The translations under genes were made by a program, and so were the position numbers. The notes under the pieces are model-generated. The model was not told the DNA's origin. It was given only the letters and a program-made list of their open reading frames with translations, and made no database searches. A stretch of DNA of 58,660 nucleotides from NCBI RefSeq assembly GCF_019857225.1, contig NZ_JAFJSY010000071.1:1-58660 (forward strand), in the 5' to 3' direction. This stretch comes from Streptomyces plumbidurans (GTDB lineage Bacteria > Actinomycetota > Actinomycetes > Streptomycetales > Streptomycetaceae). Of this stretch, positions 30,877-39,488 are shown in pieces (position 1 is the stretch's first letter; every line of letters begins with the position of its first letter).

Positions 30877-32517
30877 TCAGCCGCCGAGCGCCGCGTTCAC
30901 CACGTCCCTGGCCTCGTCCTGCACCTGGCGCAGATGGTCGGCGCCACGGAACGACTCGGCGTAGATCTTGTACACGTCCTCGGTGCCCGAGGGGCGGGCC
31001 GCGAACCAGGCGTTCTCGGTGCTGACCTTGATGCCGCCGATGGGTGCGCCGTTGCCCGGTGCCTCGGTCAGCACCCCGGTGACCGCCTCTCCGGCCAGGG
31101 TGTCGGCGGTGACCTGCGCGGGCGAGAGCTTGGCGAGCAGCGCCTTCTCCTCGCGGGTCGCCGGGGCGTCGATGCGCGCGTAGGCGGGCTCACCGAAGCG
31201 GGCGGTCAGGGCGGCGTAGTGCTCCGAAGGCGTCTTCCCGGTGACCGCGATGATCTCGGAGGCGAGGAGGGCCAGGATGATGCCGTCCTTGTCCGTGGTC
31301 CACACCGAGCCGTCCCGGCGCAGGAAGGACGCCCCGGCGGACTCCTCGCCGCCGAAGCCGATGGAGCCGCCGACCAGGCCGTCCACGAACCACTTGAATC
31401 CGACGGGCACCTCGACCAGCCGCCGCCCGAGGTCGGACGCGACCCGGTCGATCATGCCGGACGACACCAGGGTCTTGCCGATGCCCGCGTCGGCGGGCCA
31501 CTCCGTGCGGTGGGCGTACAGGTAGGAGATGGCCGTGGCCAGGTAGTGGTTGGGGTTCATCAGCCCGGCGTCGGGCGTGACGATGCCGTGCCGGTCGGCG
31601 TCCGCGTCGTTGCCGGTGGCGACCTGGAAACGGTCGCGCTGCTCGATCAGGGAGGCCATCGCGTACGGCGAGGAGCAGTCCATCCGGATCTTGCCGTCCC
31701 AGTCGAGCGTCATGAACCGCCAGGTCGGGTCGGCGAGCGGGTTGACCACGGTCAGGTCGAGGCGATGCTGCTCGGCGATACGGCCCCAGTAGGCGACCGA
31801 GGCACCGCCCAGCGGGTCGGCGCCGATCCGGACGCCCGCCGCGCGGGCCGCGTCCAGGTCGAGCACGTTCGGCAGGTCGGCGACGTAGGCCCCGAGGAAG
31901 TCGTGGCGGCGGGTGGTCTCGGCGGCCAGCGCGCGGGTGAACGGGATGCGGCGTACGTCCTTCAGGCCGCTCGCGATGATCTCGTTGGCGCGGTCCTGGA
32001 TCCAGGAGGTGGCGTCGGAGGCGGCCGGTCCGCCGCTCGGCGGGTTGTACTTGAAGCCGCCGTCGGCGGGCGGGTTGTGGGAGGGGGTGACCACCACACC
32101 GTCGGCCAGGCCTGAGCTGCGGCCCCGGTTGTGGGTGAGGATCGCGTGCGAGACGGCGGGGGTGGGCGTGTAGCCGTCCGCGCTGTCGATGAGCACGGTC
32201 ACCTCGTTGGCCGCGAACACCTCCAGCGCGGTGACCCGGGCGGGCTCGGACAGGGCATGGGTGTCGGCGCCGAGGAAGAGCGGGCCGTCGGTGCCCTGCC
32301 GGGCCCGGTACTCGCAGATCGCCTGGCTGGTCGCGGCGATGTGGTCGTCGTTGAACGCGGTCGCCAGGGACGATCCGCGGTGACCTGACGTGCCGAACGC
32401 CACCCGCTGCCCCGGGTCGGCCGGGTCCGGGTGCAGCGCGTAGTACGCGGTGACCAGCCGGGCGACGTCGACGAGGTCCTCGGGGCCGGCCGGGCGGCCC
32501 GCTCGCTCGTGCTGCAT
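30877..32517 (-). CDS. pgm: Phosphoglucomutase (alpha-D-glucose-specific)
   Basis: A 546-residue enzyme interconverting glucose 1-phosphate and glucose 6-phosphate. All four phosphohexomutase motifs are present: the phosphoserine loop VVVTPSHNPPADGGFKYN, the metal loop NDADADRHGIV, the sugar-binding loop GFGGEESAGASF and the phosphate-binding loop AARPSGTEDVYKIY. Length matches the bacterial Pgm family. ATG 32517 has GGAGGAG upstream. It supplies precursors for trehalose, glycogen and cell-wall sugars and appears to be transcribed alone. Confidence 0.95.
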   Translation of the reverse strand: MQHERAGRPAGPEDLVDVARLVTAYYALHPDPADPGQRVAFGTSGHRGSSLATAFNDDHIAATSQAICEYRARQGTDGPLFLGADTHALSEPARVTALEVFAANEVTVLIDSADGYTPTPAVSHAILTHNRGRSSGLADGVVVTPSHNPPADGGFKYNPPSGGPAASDATSWIQDRANEIIASGLKDVRRIPFTRALAAETTRRHDFLGAYVADLPNVLDLDAARAAGVRIGADPLGGASVAYWGRIAEQHRLDLTVVNPLADPTWRFMTLDWDGKIRMDCSSPYAMASLIEQRDRFQVATGNDADADRHGIVTPDAGLMNPNHYLATAISYLYAHRTEWPADAGIGKTLVSSGMIDRVASDLGRRLVEVPVGFKWFVDGLVGGSIGFGGEESAGASFLRRDGSVWTTDKDGIILALLASEIIAVTGKTPSEHYAALTARFGEPAYARIDAPATREEKALLAKLSPAQVTADTLAGEAVTGVLTEAPGNGAPIGGIKVSTENAWFAARPSGTEDVYKIYAESFRGADHLRQVQDEARDVVNAALGG

Positions 32518-32596
32518 GCCCGCTCCTCCACATCGGTTGACCTGAACGCTTGCCGCCCCATCTTCCCTCGTCGCGGTCGAGGAACGGGAGAGCGGG

Positions 32597-33751
32597 TCAG
32601 TGCCCGGAGCGCCCGAGCAGCGCGCAGACGAAGTTCTCCTCGACGGCCCGCAGCCGGCTCAGCAGCTCCGGGTTCAGGGACTCGTTGATCTGCGAGGTGA
32701 CGGAGAAGGTCAGGGACCGGCGGCCGTCCGGGGTGGCGGCGATCAGCTGGGTGTAGCCGGGGAAGTTGCCGGTGTGTCCGAGCACGACCCCGCACCGGGT
32801 GGCGTAGCGGAAGAGGGCGAGGCCCGCCGTGTTCGCGCCGGGGCCCGCGGGCTGGGACGCGCCGGCGATCCAGCGCCGCTGCTCGCGCACGACGTTCTTG
32901 CCGTAAAGGGCGCCGCCCGCATAGCCGCGGATGAAGCGGGTCATGTCGGAGGGCGTGGAGATGATGCCGCCGGACGCCCAGGAGCCGGACGCGCCGAGGG
33001 CCTCGCTGACGTCCTGCGGAGGCGACGTCGTCGTGTCGTAGCCGTGCAGATAGGGCTCGGGCATCCGGTAGCCCTGGGGCAGGCTCGTGCTGCGCAGGCC
33101 CAGCGGCCGGTAGACGAGAGTGCGCAGGAGGTGTTCGTACGTGGTTCCGGTCGCCGCCTCGGCCATCAGGGCGACGGCGATGTTGTCGGAGTTGGAGTAG
33201 TGGTACTGGCTGCCCGGGGGGAATTCGAGGGGCCGGTCGGCGACGAAGTCAAGCAGCTTACGGGAGTCGAAGCGGTGGTGCGGGTCGGCCGTGAGGATGC
33301 TCCGGAACTCGTCGCTCTCCGTGTAGTCCGGCAGCCCGCTGGTGTGGTTGAGCAGCTGGCGCAGCGTCACCCGGTGCCAGGCGGCGGGCAGGCCCGGCAG
33401 CCGTTCGCCGATCGTCTCGTCCAGGCGCAGCACATGCCGGTCGACCAGGCTCAGCGCCACCGCCCCGCTGAAGGCCTTCGCCGTGCTGGCGATGCGCATG
33501 TGGTCGCGGATGCCGGGGGGCCGTCCCGTGGCGAGGTCCGCCACGCCCGCCCGTACGACGCGTGCGCGTCCGTCGCGGCGCAGCACGGCGATGGCGCCGG
33601 GCGGCCCGCCGGGACTCTGTACGAGCTGCTCCATCTGCTGCAGCAGGTCGGCGTCGCGGGGCTGGGGAGCGGCGATGGCGGTGCTGGTGGGGGCCTGGCA
33701 GAGCGCTGTCATGCAGAGCGCGGCCACGCAGGTCGCACGCAGGCGGTTCAT
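32597..33751 (-). CDS. Secreted serine hydrolase (class C beta-lactamase/DD-peptidase fold)
   Basis: A 384-residue exported penicillin-binding-protein-like hydrolase. It has a signal peptide (MNRLRATCVAALCMTALCQA) and the SxxK nucleophile S89-T-A-K92 (IASTAKAFSG). The Tyr motif YSN at 185-187 and the C-terminal triad GHTGNFPGY complete the site. This fits the streptomycete DD-carboxypeptidase/esterase group rather than a true beta-lactamase. The ATG at 33751 sits inside a 20-base inverted repeat, and a long structured leader precedes it. Frames that continue upstream through the leader are not believed. Confidence 0.88.
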   Translation of the reverse strand: MNRLRATCVAALCMTALCQAPTSTAIAAPQPRDADLLQQMEQLVQSPGGPPGAIAVLRRDGRARVVRAGVADLATGRPPGIRDHMRIASTAKAFSGAVALSLVDRHVLRLDETIGERLPGLPAAWHRVTLRQLLNHTSGLPDYTESDEFRSILTADPHHRFDSRKLLDFVADRPLEFPPGSQYHYSNSDNIAVALMAEAATGTTYEHLLRTLVYRPLGLRSTSLPQGYRMPEPYLHGYDTTTSPPQDVSEALGASGSWASGGIISTPSDMTRFIRGYAGGALYGKNVVREQRRWIAGASQPAGPGANTAGLALFRYATRCGVVLGHTGNFPGYTQLIAATPDGRRSLTFSVTSQINESLNPELLSRLRAVEENFVCALLGRSGH

Positions 33752-33762
33752 ACGTGAACCGC
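33743..33762. promoter_or_regulatory. Inverted repeat spanning the serine-hydrolase start codon
   Basis: GCGGTTCA (33743-33750) and TGAACCGC (33755-33762) are perfect 8-base arms around TACG, and the ATG (33751-33749, minus strand) falls inside. It could be a repressor site or an RNA hairpin hiding the start codon. Confidence 0.5.
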
Positions 33763-33802
33763 GCGGGCGGGGGCGGGCCGGGGTGGATCGAAGGGGCATC
33801 AT

Positions 33803-34006
33803 GTCTCCCGAGGCTGGCCGGAGTTGCTGGCCAAGCCTTTCCCCGTGCCCGGCGCCGGTCTCTCCGGGCTGCTGCATCCGGCCCAACGGCAAGACCCCCG
33901 GCGGGCGCCGCTTCGTATGCCGCCGTGGTCGATCGAGGCAGCTGCGCGCTACTCCCCTTGCAGTAGCCCGCCAGTGCGGCGGGAGTAGCGGCAAGCCGCT
34001 TCCCCC
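33803..34006 (-). promoter_or_regulatory. Long structured leader with competing hairpins
   Basis: The roughly 600 bases between the serine hydrolase and the hydrolase remnant hold no convincing gene. Read on the minus strand, GGGGGAAGCGGC-tt-GCCGCTACTCCC (34006-33981) is a hairpin with two mismatches. Its 3' arm CGCTACTCCC (33990-33981) can instead pair perfectly with GGGAGTAGCG (33956-33947). The two folds exclude each other. Further downstream, around 33895-33803, more GC-rich pairing is possible. No riboswitch class could be assigned by eye. Confidence 0.4.
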
Positions 34007-34289
34007 GTAGGACGACCTTCGGGGCCGGTCGGCCGAGCATGAAGGAAACGGTCCTACGACGTGGAGGAGGCGACGCACGGTGCTCCATGCCCTGCTCGTC
34101 GCCGGTGGCCCGCTGGGCTGCGCGTGCCCGCACTGGCGGCGCATCGGCCTCCTCACACCGCCTCGGGCGACAGCGGACGGCGCTCCGGAACGGGGCTCAC
34201 CCCGCCTTCGCCTGGCCTCCTCCTCCCAGGGCGGGGAGAGGGGCCGGGCGCAGCGGCCGGGGAGCTTTACGGCGGAGGGCGACCGCAGG

Positions 34290-34348
34290 GCGTCGTAGCG
34301 GGACAGGGGGCGTCGTAGCGGGACAGGAGGGCGTCGTAGCGGGAAAGG
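34290..34348. repeat. Three short tandem repeats (20-21 bp)
   Basis: GCGTCGTAGCGGGACAGG begins at 34290 and 34310, and a third copy with one change (GGGAAAGG) at 34331. It lies just past the end of the hydrolase remnant and has no visible coding role. Confidence 0.6.
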
Positions 34349-34362
34349 GGGGGCTCGTCCGG

Positions 34363-34638
34363 TCAGGAACTCGTCGGCGCGGGCGATGTCGGTTCGGTGA
34401 CGCGGCTGATGAACTCGGCGATGGCGTCGCGGAGTTCACGGGATCGTGGGACCGCCGCCGACATCCAGTACGTGCCATGGATCAGCCCGTCGAATCGGAT
34501 GATGTGCGTGTCCACGCCCGCATCGAGAAGTCGTGCGCCGAAGTCCTCCGCTTCGTCCCGCACCACTTCGTTCTCGGTTTTCAGGACCAGACTCCGTATC
34601 CGGTGGCGAACCGACTCCGGGAAGGGAAGCGGGTGTTG
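34363..34638 (-). pseudogene. 3' remnant of an alpha/beta-hydrolase (HSL-type esterase)
   Basis: The minus strand encodes about 90 residues, including SLVLKTENEVVRDEAEDFGARLLDAG and FDGLIHGTYWM. This matches the C-terminal part of hormone-sensitive-lipase-type esterases, where the Asp lies before RDE and the catalytic His is in IHG. An in-frame TGA just upstream and the absence of the HGGG and GDSAG parts show the N-terminal two thirds are missing. It abuts the NmrA gene, so an insertion or deletion probably removed it. The shorter ORF from 34566 is the intact end of this remnant. Confidence 0.65.
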
Positions 34639-34722
34639 GGGTCACCCGAATCCGCTGGTCAGTTCACAGCGCCTGCTGCGTCTACCTGTACGCAACGGTT
34701 CACTTGGACTCGGGAGTTGAGC

Positions 34723-35673
34723 ATGGAACGATCTCGCACCTATGCGGTCACCGCCGCCACAGGTCACGTCGGCGGATATGCCGTCCGCGAGCTCTTGCGG
34801 TTGGGGCACAGCGTCCGTGCCATGGGGCGCGATCGCGCGCGGATGAAGGGGCTGGAGGCGGCGGGGGCCGAGATCCTTGTCGGCGATCTCGCCGATCGAG
34901 ACCATCTCGAGCGGGCATTCACAGGAGTGGACGGTGCGCTGCTGATCGTCCCTCCACAGCCGGCGGCAGAGGACTTCGTTCAGTATCAGATCGATATGGC
35001 CCGCGGCTATACCGCCGCGGCGCGGGCGACGGGTCTTCGCAATGCCGTCGTGGTGAGTGTCATGGGCGCCAATGACAAGCGGGCGGGAGCGCTGATCGAA
35101 GGGCACGCGAACATCGAGGCGGAGATCAATACGGTGCCCGGGCTCAATGTCGTACACCTTCACCCGACCAGCTTCTTCGAGATTCTCTACTATTTCCTCC
35201 AGCCCTTGCGGGAGGAGAACGTCCTGCGAACCTCGCTGGGGTCGGATGCTCAGCTGCAGCTGGTGGCCGGGCGTGATGTCGGGGCGACGGGTGCCAGGCT
35301 GCTGGCCGACCTGAGTTTCAGGGGAATCAGCAACGTCCCGGTTCTTGCGAACCGAACGATCTCGCTGCGGGAAGCCTGCGAGCTGATCTCCGAGCAAAGC
35401 GGCCGGACATTCACCGTCGAGCAGATCAGCGCAGAGGCCGATATCGCGGATCTCGTCTCCGCCGGGACGGGACACTCATTCGCCGCCAAGCTCGTCGACA
35501 CTTGGGCGATGGCGACCGCAAGAGGTGAGATGCCGCAGGAGAAGCCCGCTCCGGCGTCGGTGGCCGAGTATCGGATCGAGGACTTCATCCGCGACGAACT
35601 GGTCCCGGCGATCGAGGCCGACGTCCCGATCTCGGAGTACTCCACCGCGACACGGCCACGGACGGCTTTCTGA
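34723..35673 (+). CDS. NmrA-family NAD(P)-binding oxidoreductase/epimerase-like protein
   Basis: A 316-residue atypical short-chain dehydrogenase. It has the Rossmann loop TAATGHVGGYAVRELLRLGH, then ILVGDLADRDHLERAF and GALLIVPPQP, as in NmrA/TMR-type proteins that bind NAD(P) and act as reductases or redox sensors. ATG 34723 has GGGAG eight bases upstream; the very long open frame from 34039 is a GC artefact. The gene is richer in A/T and in non-preferred codons than its neighbours, suggesting acquisition. It is convergent with an ECF sigma factor carrying a SnoaL tail, the type of partner seen around ECF41 sigma factors. Confidence 0.85.
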   Translation: MERSRTYAVTAATGHVGGYAVRELLRLGHSVRAMGRDRARMKGLEAAGAEILVGDLADRDHLERAFTGVDGALLIVPPQPAAEDFVQYQIDMARGYTAAARATGLRNAVVVSVMGANDKRAGALIEGHANIEAEINTVPGLNVVHLHPTSFFEILYYFLQPLREENVLRTSLGSDAQLQLVAGRDVGATGARLLADLSFRGISNVPVLANRTISLREACELISEQSGRTFTVEQISAEADIADLVSAGTGHSFAAKLVDTWAMATARGEMPQEKPAPASVAEYRIEDFIRDELVPAIEADVPISEYSTATRPRTAF

Positions 35674-35701
35674 GCAACCAGGACGAAGTCCGGTGGGAAA
35701 C

Positions 35702-35731
35702 GCTGGGCGCCTTCACGCGAAGGCGCCCAGC
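35702..35731. terminator. Strong bidirectional terminator hairpin
   Basis: GCTGGGCGCCTTC (35702-35714), loop ACGC, then GAAGGCGCCCAGC (35719-35731) form a perfect 13-base-pair stem. It lies between the convergent NmrA and sigma-factor genes. Confidence 0.8.
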
Positions 35732-35755
35732 ACGCGCCGTCTCGGCACAGTTCGC

Positions 35756-36766
35756 TCAGGTCTGGATCGTCCTCGGGAGTCCGAATCTCCAAAACAGTTC
35801 CGGCTGGAGAAAGTTCTCTATCGCGGTGATACGGCCGCCGCCGAGGGTGAGGACCTGGATGGCGAAGGCGGACTGCTCGCCGCGTTCGTTGCGCCGATAG
35901 TGGGCGTAGGCCGGGGAGCCGTTGACCGCCAGAACGACCAAGCGGGAGTCGGAGCAGGCCTCGGCATGTCGGTGCAGCCAATCCACGATGTGGGCGGCAC
36001 TGTGAATCCAGAGTGCGTACGGCGGCATCGACAGCCGAGCCTCCTCGTGCAATATCGTCATCAACCGGTCGAAGTCCTGACTCTGGAATGCCTCTACATA
36101 TCGGGCCAGAAGTCGCTCTTGCTGCTCGGTCCGCGTCGACGCCCCGGGATCAGTGTGGTCGTCGCCCGACTGCTGCACGGTGGCCAAAGTGGCGCGGGCG
36201 CGTCGAAGCGACCCGTTGACCGAGGGCACCGTCGTCTCCAGGAGATCCGCCACCTCGGAGGCACGAAAAGCAAGGACGTCACGGAGGATGAGCACCGAGC
36301 GCTCGCGGGGTGACAGATGCTGCAGCGCCGTGACGAAGGCCAGGCGGATCGTCTCCTCGCGTACGGCGAGTTCCGCTGGATCGGTCGTTTCGGGCAGCAC
36401 CCACGCGTTCGGGACGGGTCCTACCCAGGCATCCTCGGGCAGGGCCTGACCCGGCACGCCGTCACTGTTCGTGGGCGCCGCGATATCCATCGGCAGCGCC
36501 CGGCGCTTCCGGCCGCGCAATTGGTCGAGGCAGATATTCGTCGCTATGCGATAGAGCCAGCTTCGGACGGAGCTGCCGCCCCGGTACCGATCGCGCGAGC
36601 GCCACGCCCTTTCCAGGGTTTCCTGGACGGCGTCCTCGGCGTCGAACGCCGAGCCGAGCATGCGATAGCAGTACCCGGCCAACTCGACCCGGTAGGTGAG
36701 CAGAGACTCGGCGTTCGCTTCGGTGCTCGGGGCGGGCGAATTCTGCGGCAACTCACGGACGTTCAC
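35756..36766 (-). CDS. ECF sigma factor with SnoaL-like C-terminal extension (second of pair)
   Basis: A 336-residue sigma factor. Region 2 includes LAGYCYRMLGSAFDAEDAVQETLERAW and SVRSWLYRIATNICLDQLRG. Region 4 includes LSPRERSVLILRDVLAFRASEVADLL. A SnoaL_2-like domain (about 215-336) ends ENFLQPELFWRFGLP. This is the SigJ/ECF41-like layout in which the tail modulates activity and no separate anti-sigma gene is needed. The GTG start overlaps the stop of the preceding sigma gene (GTGA), so translation is coupled. Its base composition is less GC-rich than its partner's, which argues for separate origins. Confidence 0.9.
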   Translation of the reverse strand: MNVRELPQNSPAPSTEANAESLLTYRVELAGYCYRMLGSAFDAEDAVQETLERAWRSRDRYRGGSSVRSWLYRIATNICLDQLRGRKRRALPMDIAAPTNSDGVPGQALPEDAWVGPVPNAWVLPETTDPAELAVREETIRLAFVTALQHLSPRERSVLILRDVLAFRASEVADLLETTVPSVNGSLRRARATLATVQQSGDDHTDPGASTRTEQQERLLARYVEAFQSQDFDRLMTILHEEARLSMPPYALWIHSAAHIVDWLHRHAEACSDSRLVVLAVNGSPAYAHYRRNERGEQSAFAIQVLTLGGGRITAIENFLQPELFWRFGLPRTIQT

Positions 36767-37773
36767 GGCAGCACCACCGGGAAGCCGAAGCGGGCGGCCT
36801 GTTCCGTGCCGAGGAAGATGGTGATGCGGGCGACGGTGCCGTGCCGCACGGTGAGCACGTGCACCGAGTGCGTTTCTTGCCTGCCGGCCTTTCCGGGGCA
36901 GTACATGAGCGCTGCCGACTGGCCGTTCGCGCGCGTGGGCAGCATCCGGCAGTCACCCACCTCGTGCCTGCGCGAGTGCAGGAATTTCAGTACGTCCTTG
37001 CTGCCGCGGAACCAGTCCGGGTGGGGCGGCATCTCCAACTCGACGCCGTCCTGCAGCAGATCGAGCAGTGCGTCCATGTCGGCGTTCTCGAGAGCGGCCA
37101 TGTACCGGTCGAGCACCTCGCGGTCGGCGGCGCCCCCGGGTTCGACGACGAGGTCCTCGTCCGGGGCGATCTCCTCCAGCCGTGAACGCGCTCGCTGGAG
37201 GGCGGACTTCACGGCCGCCTGCGAGGTGCCGAGCAGTGAGGCGACCTCGGACGCCCGCCACGACAGCACGTCGCGCAGGATGAGGACGGCCCGCTGCCGG
37301 GCCGGCAGGTGCTGCAGTGCCGCGACCATGGCGAGCCGCAGACTGCCCCGTGCGGCCACGACACTTGCCGGGTCCACGAGGGCGTCGGGCAGGGGTTCCA
37401 GCCAAGGAACGTCCGTGACCGGGGCCTTCAGCGCTCCCTCGGGCGCCTGCGACGGCCCGCCCAGCCCCGAGGGCAGCGGACGGCGCACGCGTCTGTCCAG
37501 CTCCGTCAGGCACGTGTTGGTGGCGATGCGGTGCAGCCACGTCCGCATCGAGGCGCGGCCCTCGTAGCGCTCGTAGGAGCGCCAGGCCCGCAGGTACGTC
37601 TCCTGCACCAGGTCCTCGGCCTCGTCGACCGAGCCCAGCATCCGGTAGCAGAACGCCAGCAGCTCCCTGCGGTACGGATCGGTCAGCCGGACGAACTCCT
37701 CGCGGTCCGCCGTCGTTACAGCCATCCCCTCCCTCGTCGCTACGGCCATCCCCGCCCTCGTCGCTACAGCCAT
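36763..37773 (-). CDS. ECF sigma factor with SnoaL-like C-terminal extension (first of pair)
   Basis: A sigma factor of up to 336 residues, same architecture as the next gene: LLAFCYRMLGSVDEAEDLVQETYLRAW and RTWLHRIATNTCLTELD (region 2), LPARQRAVLILRDVLSWRASEVASLL (region 4) and a SnoaL-like tail ending ARFGFPVVLP. The N-terminus is ambiguous: 24-bp direct repeats give three in-frame ATGs (37773, 37749, 37725), each preceded by G-rich sequence. GAGGAGAG best supports 37773, while GGGAGGGG abuts 37725. A perfect 14-bp hairpin lies upstream. Confidence 0.88.
   Translation of the reverse strand: MAVATRAGMAVATREGMAVTTADREEFVRLTDPYRRELLAFCYRMLGSVDEAEDLVQETYLRAWRSYERYEGRASMRTWLHRIATNTCLTELDRRVRRPLPSGLGGPSQAPEGALKAPVTDVPWLEPLPDALVDPASVVAARGSLRLAMVAALQHLPARQRAVLILRDVLSWRASEVASLLGTSQAAVKSALQRARSRLEEIAPDEDLVVEPGGAADREVLDRYMAALENADMDALLDLLQDGVELEMPPHPDWFRGSKDVLKFLHSRRHEVGDCRMLPTRANGQSAALMYCPGKAGRQETHSVHVLTVRHGTVARITIFLGTEQAARFGFPVVLP
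37723..37773 (-). repeat. 24-bp repeats carrying three start codons
   Basis: On the minus strand ATGGCTGTAGCGACGAGG-type units recur every 24 bases, each encoding MAVATR-(A/E)-G or MAVTT. Loss or gain of a unit would keep the frame and change only the N-terminus and the spacing from Shine-Dalgarno to start. Confidence 0.7.
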
Positions 37774-37784
37774 CCCCGCACTCT

Positions 37785-37820
37785 CCTCTCGACGGTCACG
37801 CACTACTGACCGTCGAGAGG
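37785..37820. terminator. Perfect 14-bp hairpin between symporter and sigma gene
   Basis: CCTCTCGACGGTCA (37785-37798), an 8-base loop, then TGACCGTCGAGAGG (37807-37820). It lies after the symporter stop (transcription leftward) and 12 bases before the most upstream sigma start. It could be a terminator for the symporter operon or a control site for the sigma gene. There is no T-tract. Confidence 0.6.
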
Positions 37821-37894
37821 GCCGAAAGGAATCGGTACCGGAGCATCCGGTACGGCGCGCGGTGAGGACCGGCTCGAACGCGCCCGACCGGTCG

Positions 37895-39488
37895 TCACTC
37901 GGCCCCGACCAGCGCGCGGATCTCGAACTCCTCATAGACCCCGGGGACTTCGGGCCGGCTGAGAACCGAGCCGAGCCAGCCCAGCAGGAATCCGGCCGGG
38001 ATCGAGACGATGCCGGGGTTCTGCAGCGGGAACCAGGCGAAGTCCGCCGACGGCCAGAGCGAGTTGGGGGTGGAGGAGACGACGGGCGAGAGGACGACCA
38101 GGAGTACCGAGCACAGCAGGCCGCCGAAGAGGCTGAGAAGGGCTCCCGTCGCGGTGAAGCGCCGCCAGAACAGGGTGTAGACGAGGGTCGGCAGCAGGGC
38201 GGAGGCGGCGATCGCGAAGGCGAGGAAGGCCAGGGTGGCGCTGTTGGCGCCCCAGGAGACCAGGGCGAGCAGCATGCCGAGGACACCGATGACGGCGGCG
38301 GCGAGCCGGGCCACGAGGAGTTCCTCGCTCTGTTCGGCCCGCCCCTTGCGGATGACCTCGCCGTACAGGTCGTGGGCTAGCGAGGAGGCCGCTGCCAGGG
38401 TGAGTCCGGCGGCGACGGCGAGGAGAGTGACGAAGGCCAGACAGGACAGCAGGGCCGTGAGGAGGCCGCCGCCGAGGGCGTGTGCGAGCAGCAGGACGGC
38501 CGCGTCTCCCTTGCGGTCCGTCCGCGCGATCGCCTCCCGGCCCACGACGGCGGTGGCGCCGAGGCCGAGGACGCCCGCCGCCAGACAGACGAACCCCACC
38601 AGGCCCGCCGCCCACACCACCGAGGTGCGCAGGACGCTGCTCGAACGCGGGGCGAGCAGCCGCATCATGACGTGCGGGAGCGCGGCGAGGCCCAGCACGA
38701 TTGCCAGTTGCAGGCTGAAGAAGTCGAGTTTGCTGGTGGTGCCGGCGCCGTAGCGGAGTCCGGGTTCGAGGAAGCGGGTGCCCATGCCGCTGTGGCCGGC
38801 GGCCGCGGTGAGCAGGGCGCCGATGTTCCAGTGGTAGCGGTGCAGCACCATCACGGCGGTCACGGCGATGCCCGAGACGAGCATGACGGCCTTGACGATC
38901 TGGATGAAGGTGGCGCCGGGCATGCCGCCGAGCGCGGCGTACACGATGACGATCGTGCCGATGACGACGACGCACAACGTCCGTGTGGCGGCGCTGGGTT
39001 CGCCGGTGAACTGGGTCAGCAGGGCCACGCTGCCGACCAGTTGGGCGACGAGGTAGAGGGTGGTGACGGCCAGGGTGCACAGGGACACGGCGAGCCGGAC
39101 CGAGCGCTGCCTGGCCGGCATGCGCAGGGCGACGGTGTCGCCGAGGGTGAACCTGCCCGCGTTGCGCAGGGGTTCGGCGATCAGCAGCAGAACCCGTCAT
39201 CCAGGCCACGGCGGTGCCGCACAGGTAGAGCAGGCCGTCGTATCCGGTGAGGGCGACCAGGCCGGTGCTGCCCAGCAGGGTGGCGACGGAGACGTAGTCG
39301 CCGCACATCGCAAGGCCGTTGCGCAGGGGTGTCATGGTGCGGTTGCCGAGGTAGAACTCGGCGATCTCGTCGCGGTGCGGCGCGGTCAGCAGCACGCTGA
39401 ACAGGGTGACGACGACCACGCCGAGGAAGAGCAGGAACGTCAGCTGCAGACTGGCCCGGTCCGCGACGGCGGCCGCGGTCGTCACCAT
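37895..39488 (-). pseudogene. Sodium:solute symporter (ActP-like), frameshifted
   Basis: An SSS-family transporter for acetate or other short organic acids, about 530 residues if intact. The 5' part (from ATG 39488, GGAGGG upstream) has YLGNRTMTPLRNGLAMCGDYVSVATLLG and reads to CGTAVAWMTG. The rest (VLLLIAEPLRNAGRF onward to FEIRALVGAE) is in another frame. The break is at GGG on the minus strand (39193-39195); removing one G restores a normal sequence. Either a natural +1 insertion has inactivated it or this is a sequencing error. It overlaps the end of the DUF485 gene, as in the yjcH-actP arrangement. Confidence 0.8.

Noticed and set aside
32597..33751. Beta-lactamase resistance gene
   Set aside because: SxxK/YxN/HTG motifs and the signal peptide fit DD-carboxypeptidase or esterase relatives at least as well.
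33803..33895. Known riboswitch (c-di-AMP, cobalamin or glycine) before the serine hydrolase
   Set aside because: Some 3' bases look similar to a c-di-AMP riboswitch end, but the conserved core could not be matched; only the pairing is reported.
34039..34722. N-terminal extension of the NmrA protein
   Set aside because: No domain in the extension; ATG 34723 has a Shine-Dalgarno and starts the Rossmann fold correctly.
37895..39121. Symporter as an intact shorter gene starting MPARQRS
   Set aside because: It would lack the first three or so conserved helices, which are encoded just upstream in another frame; a frameshift explains both pieces.
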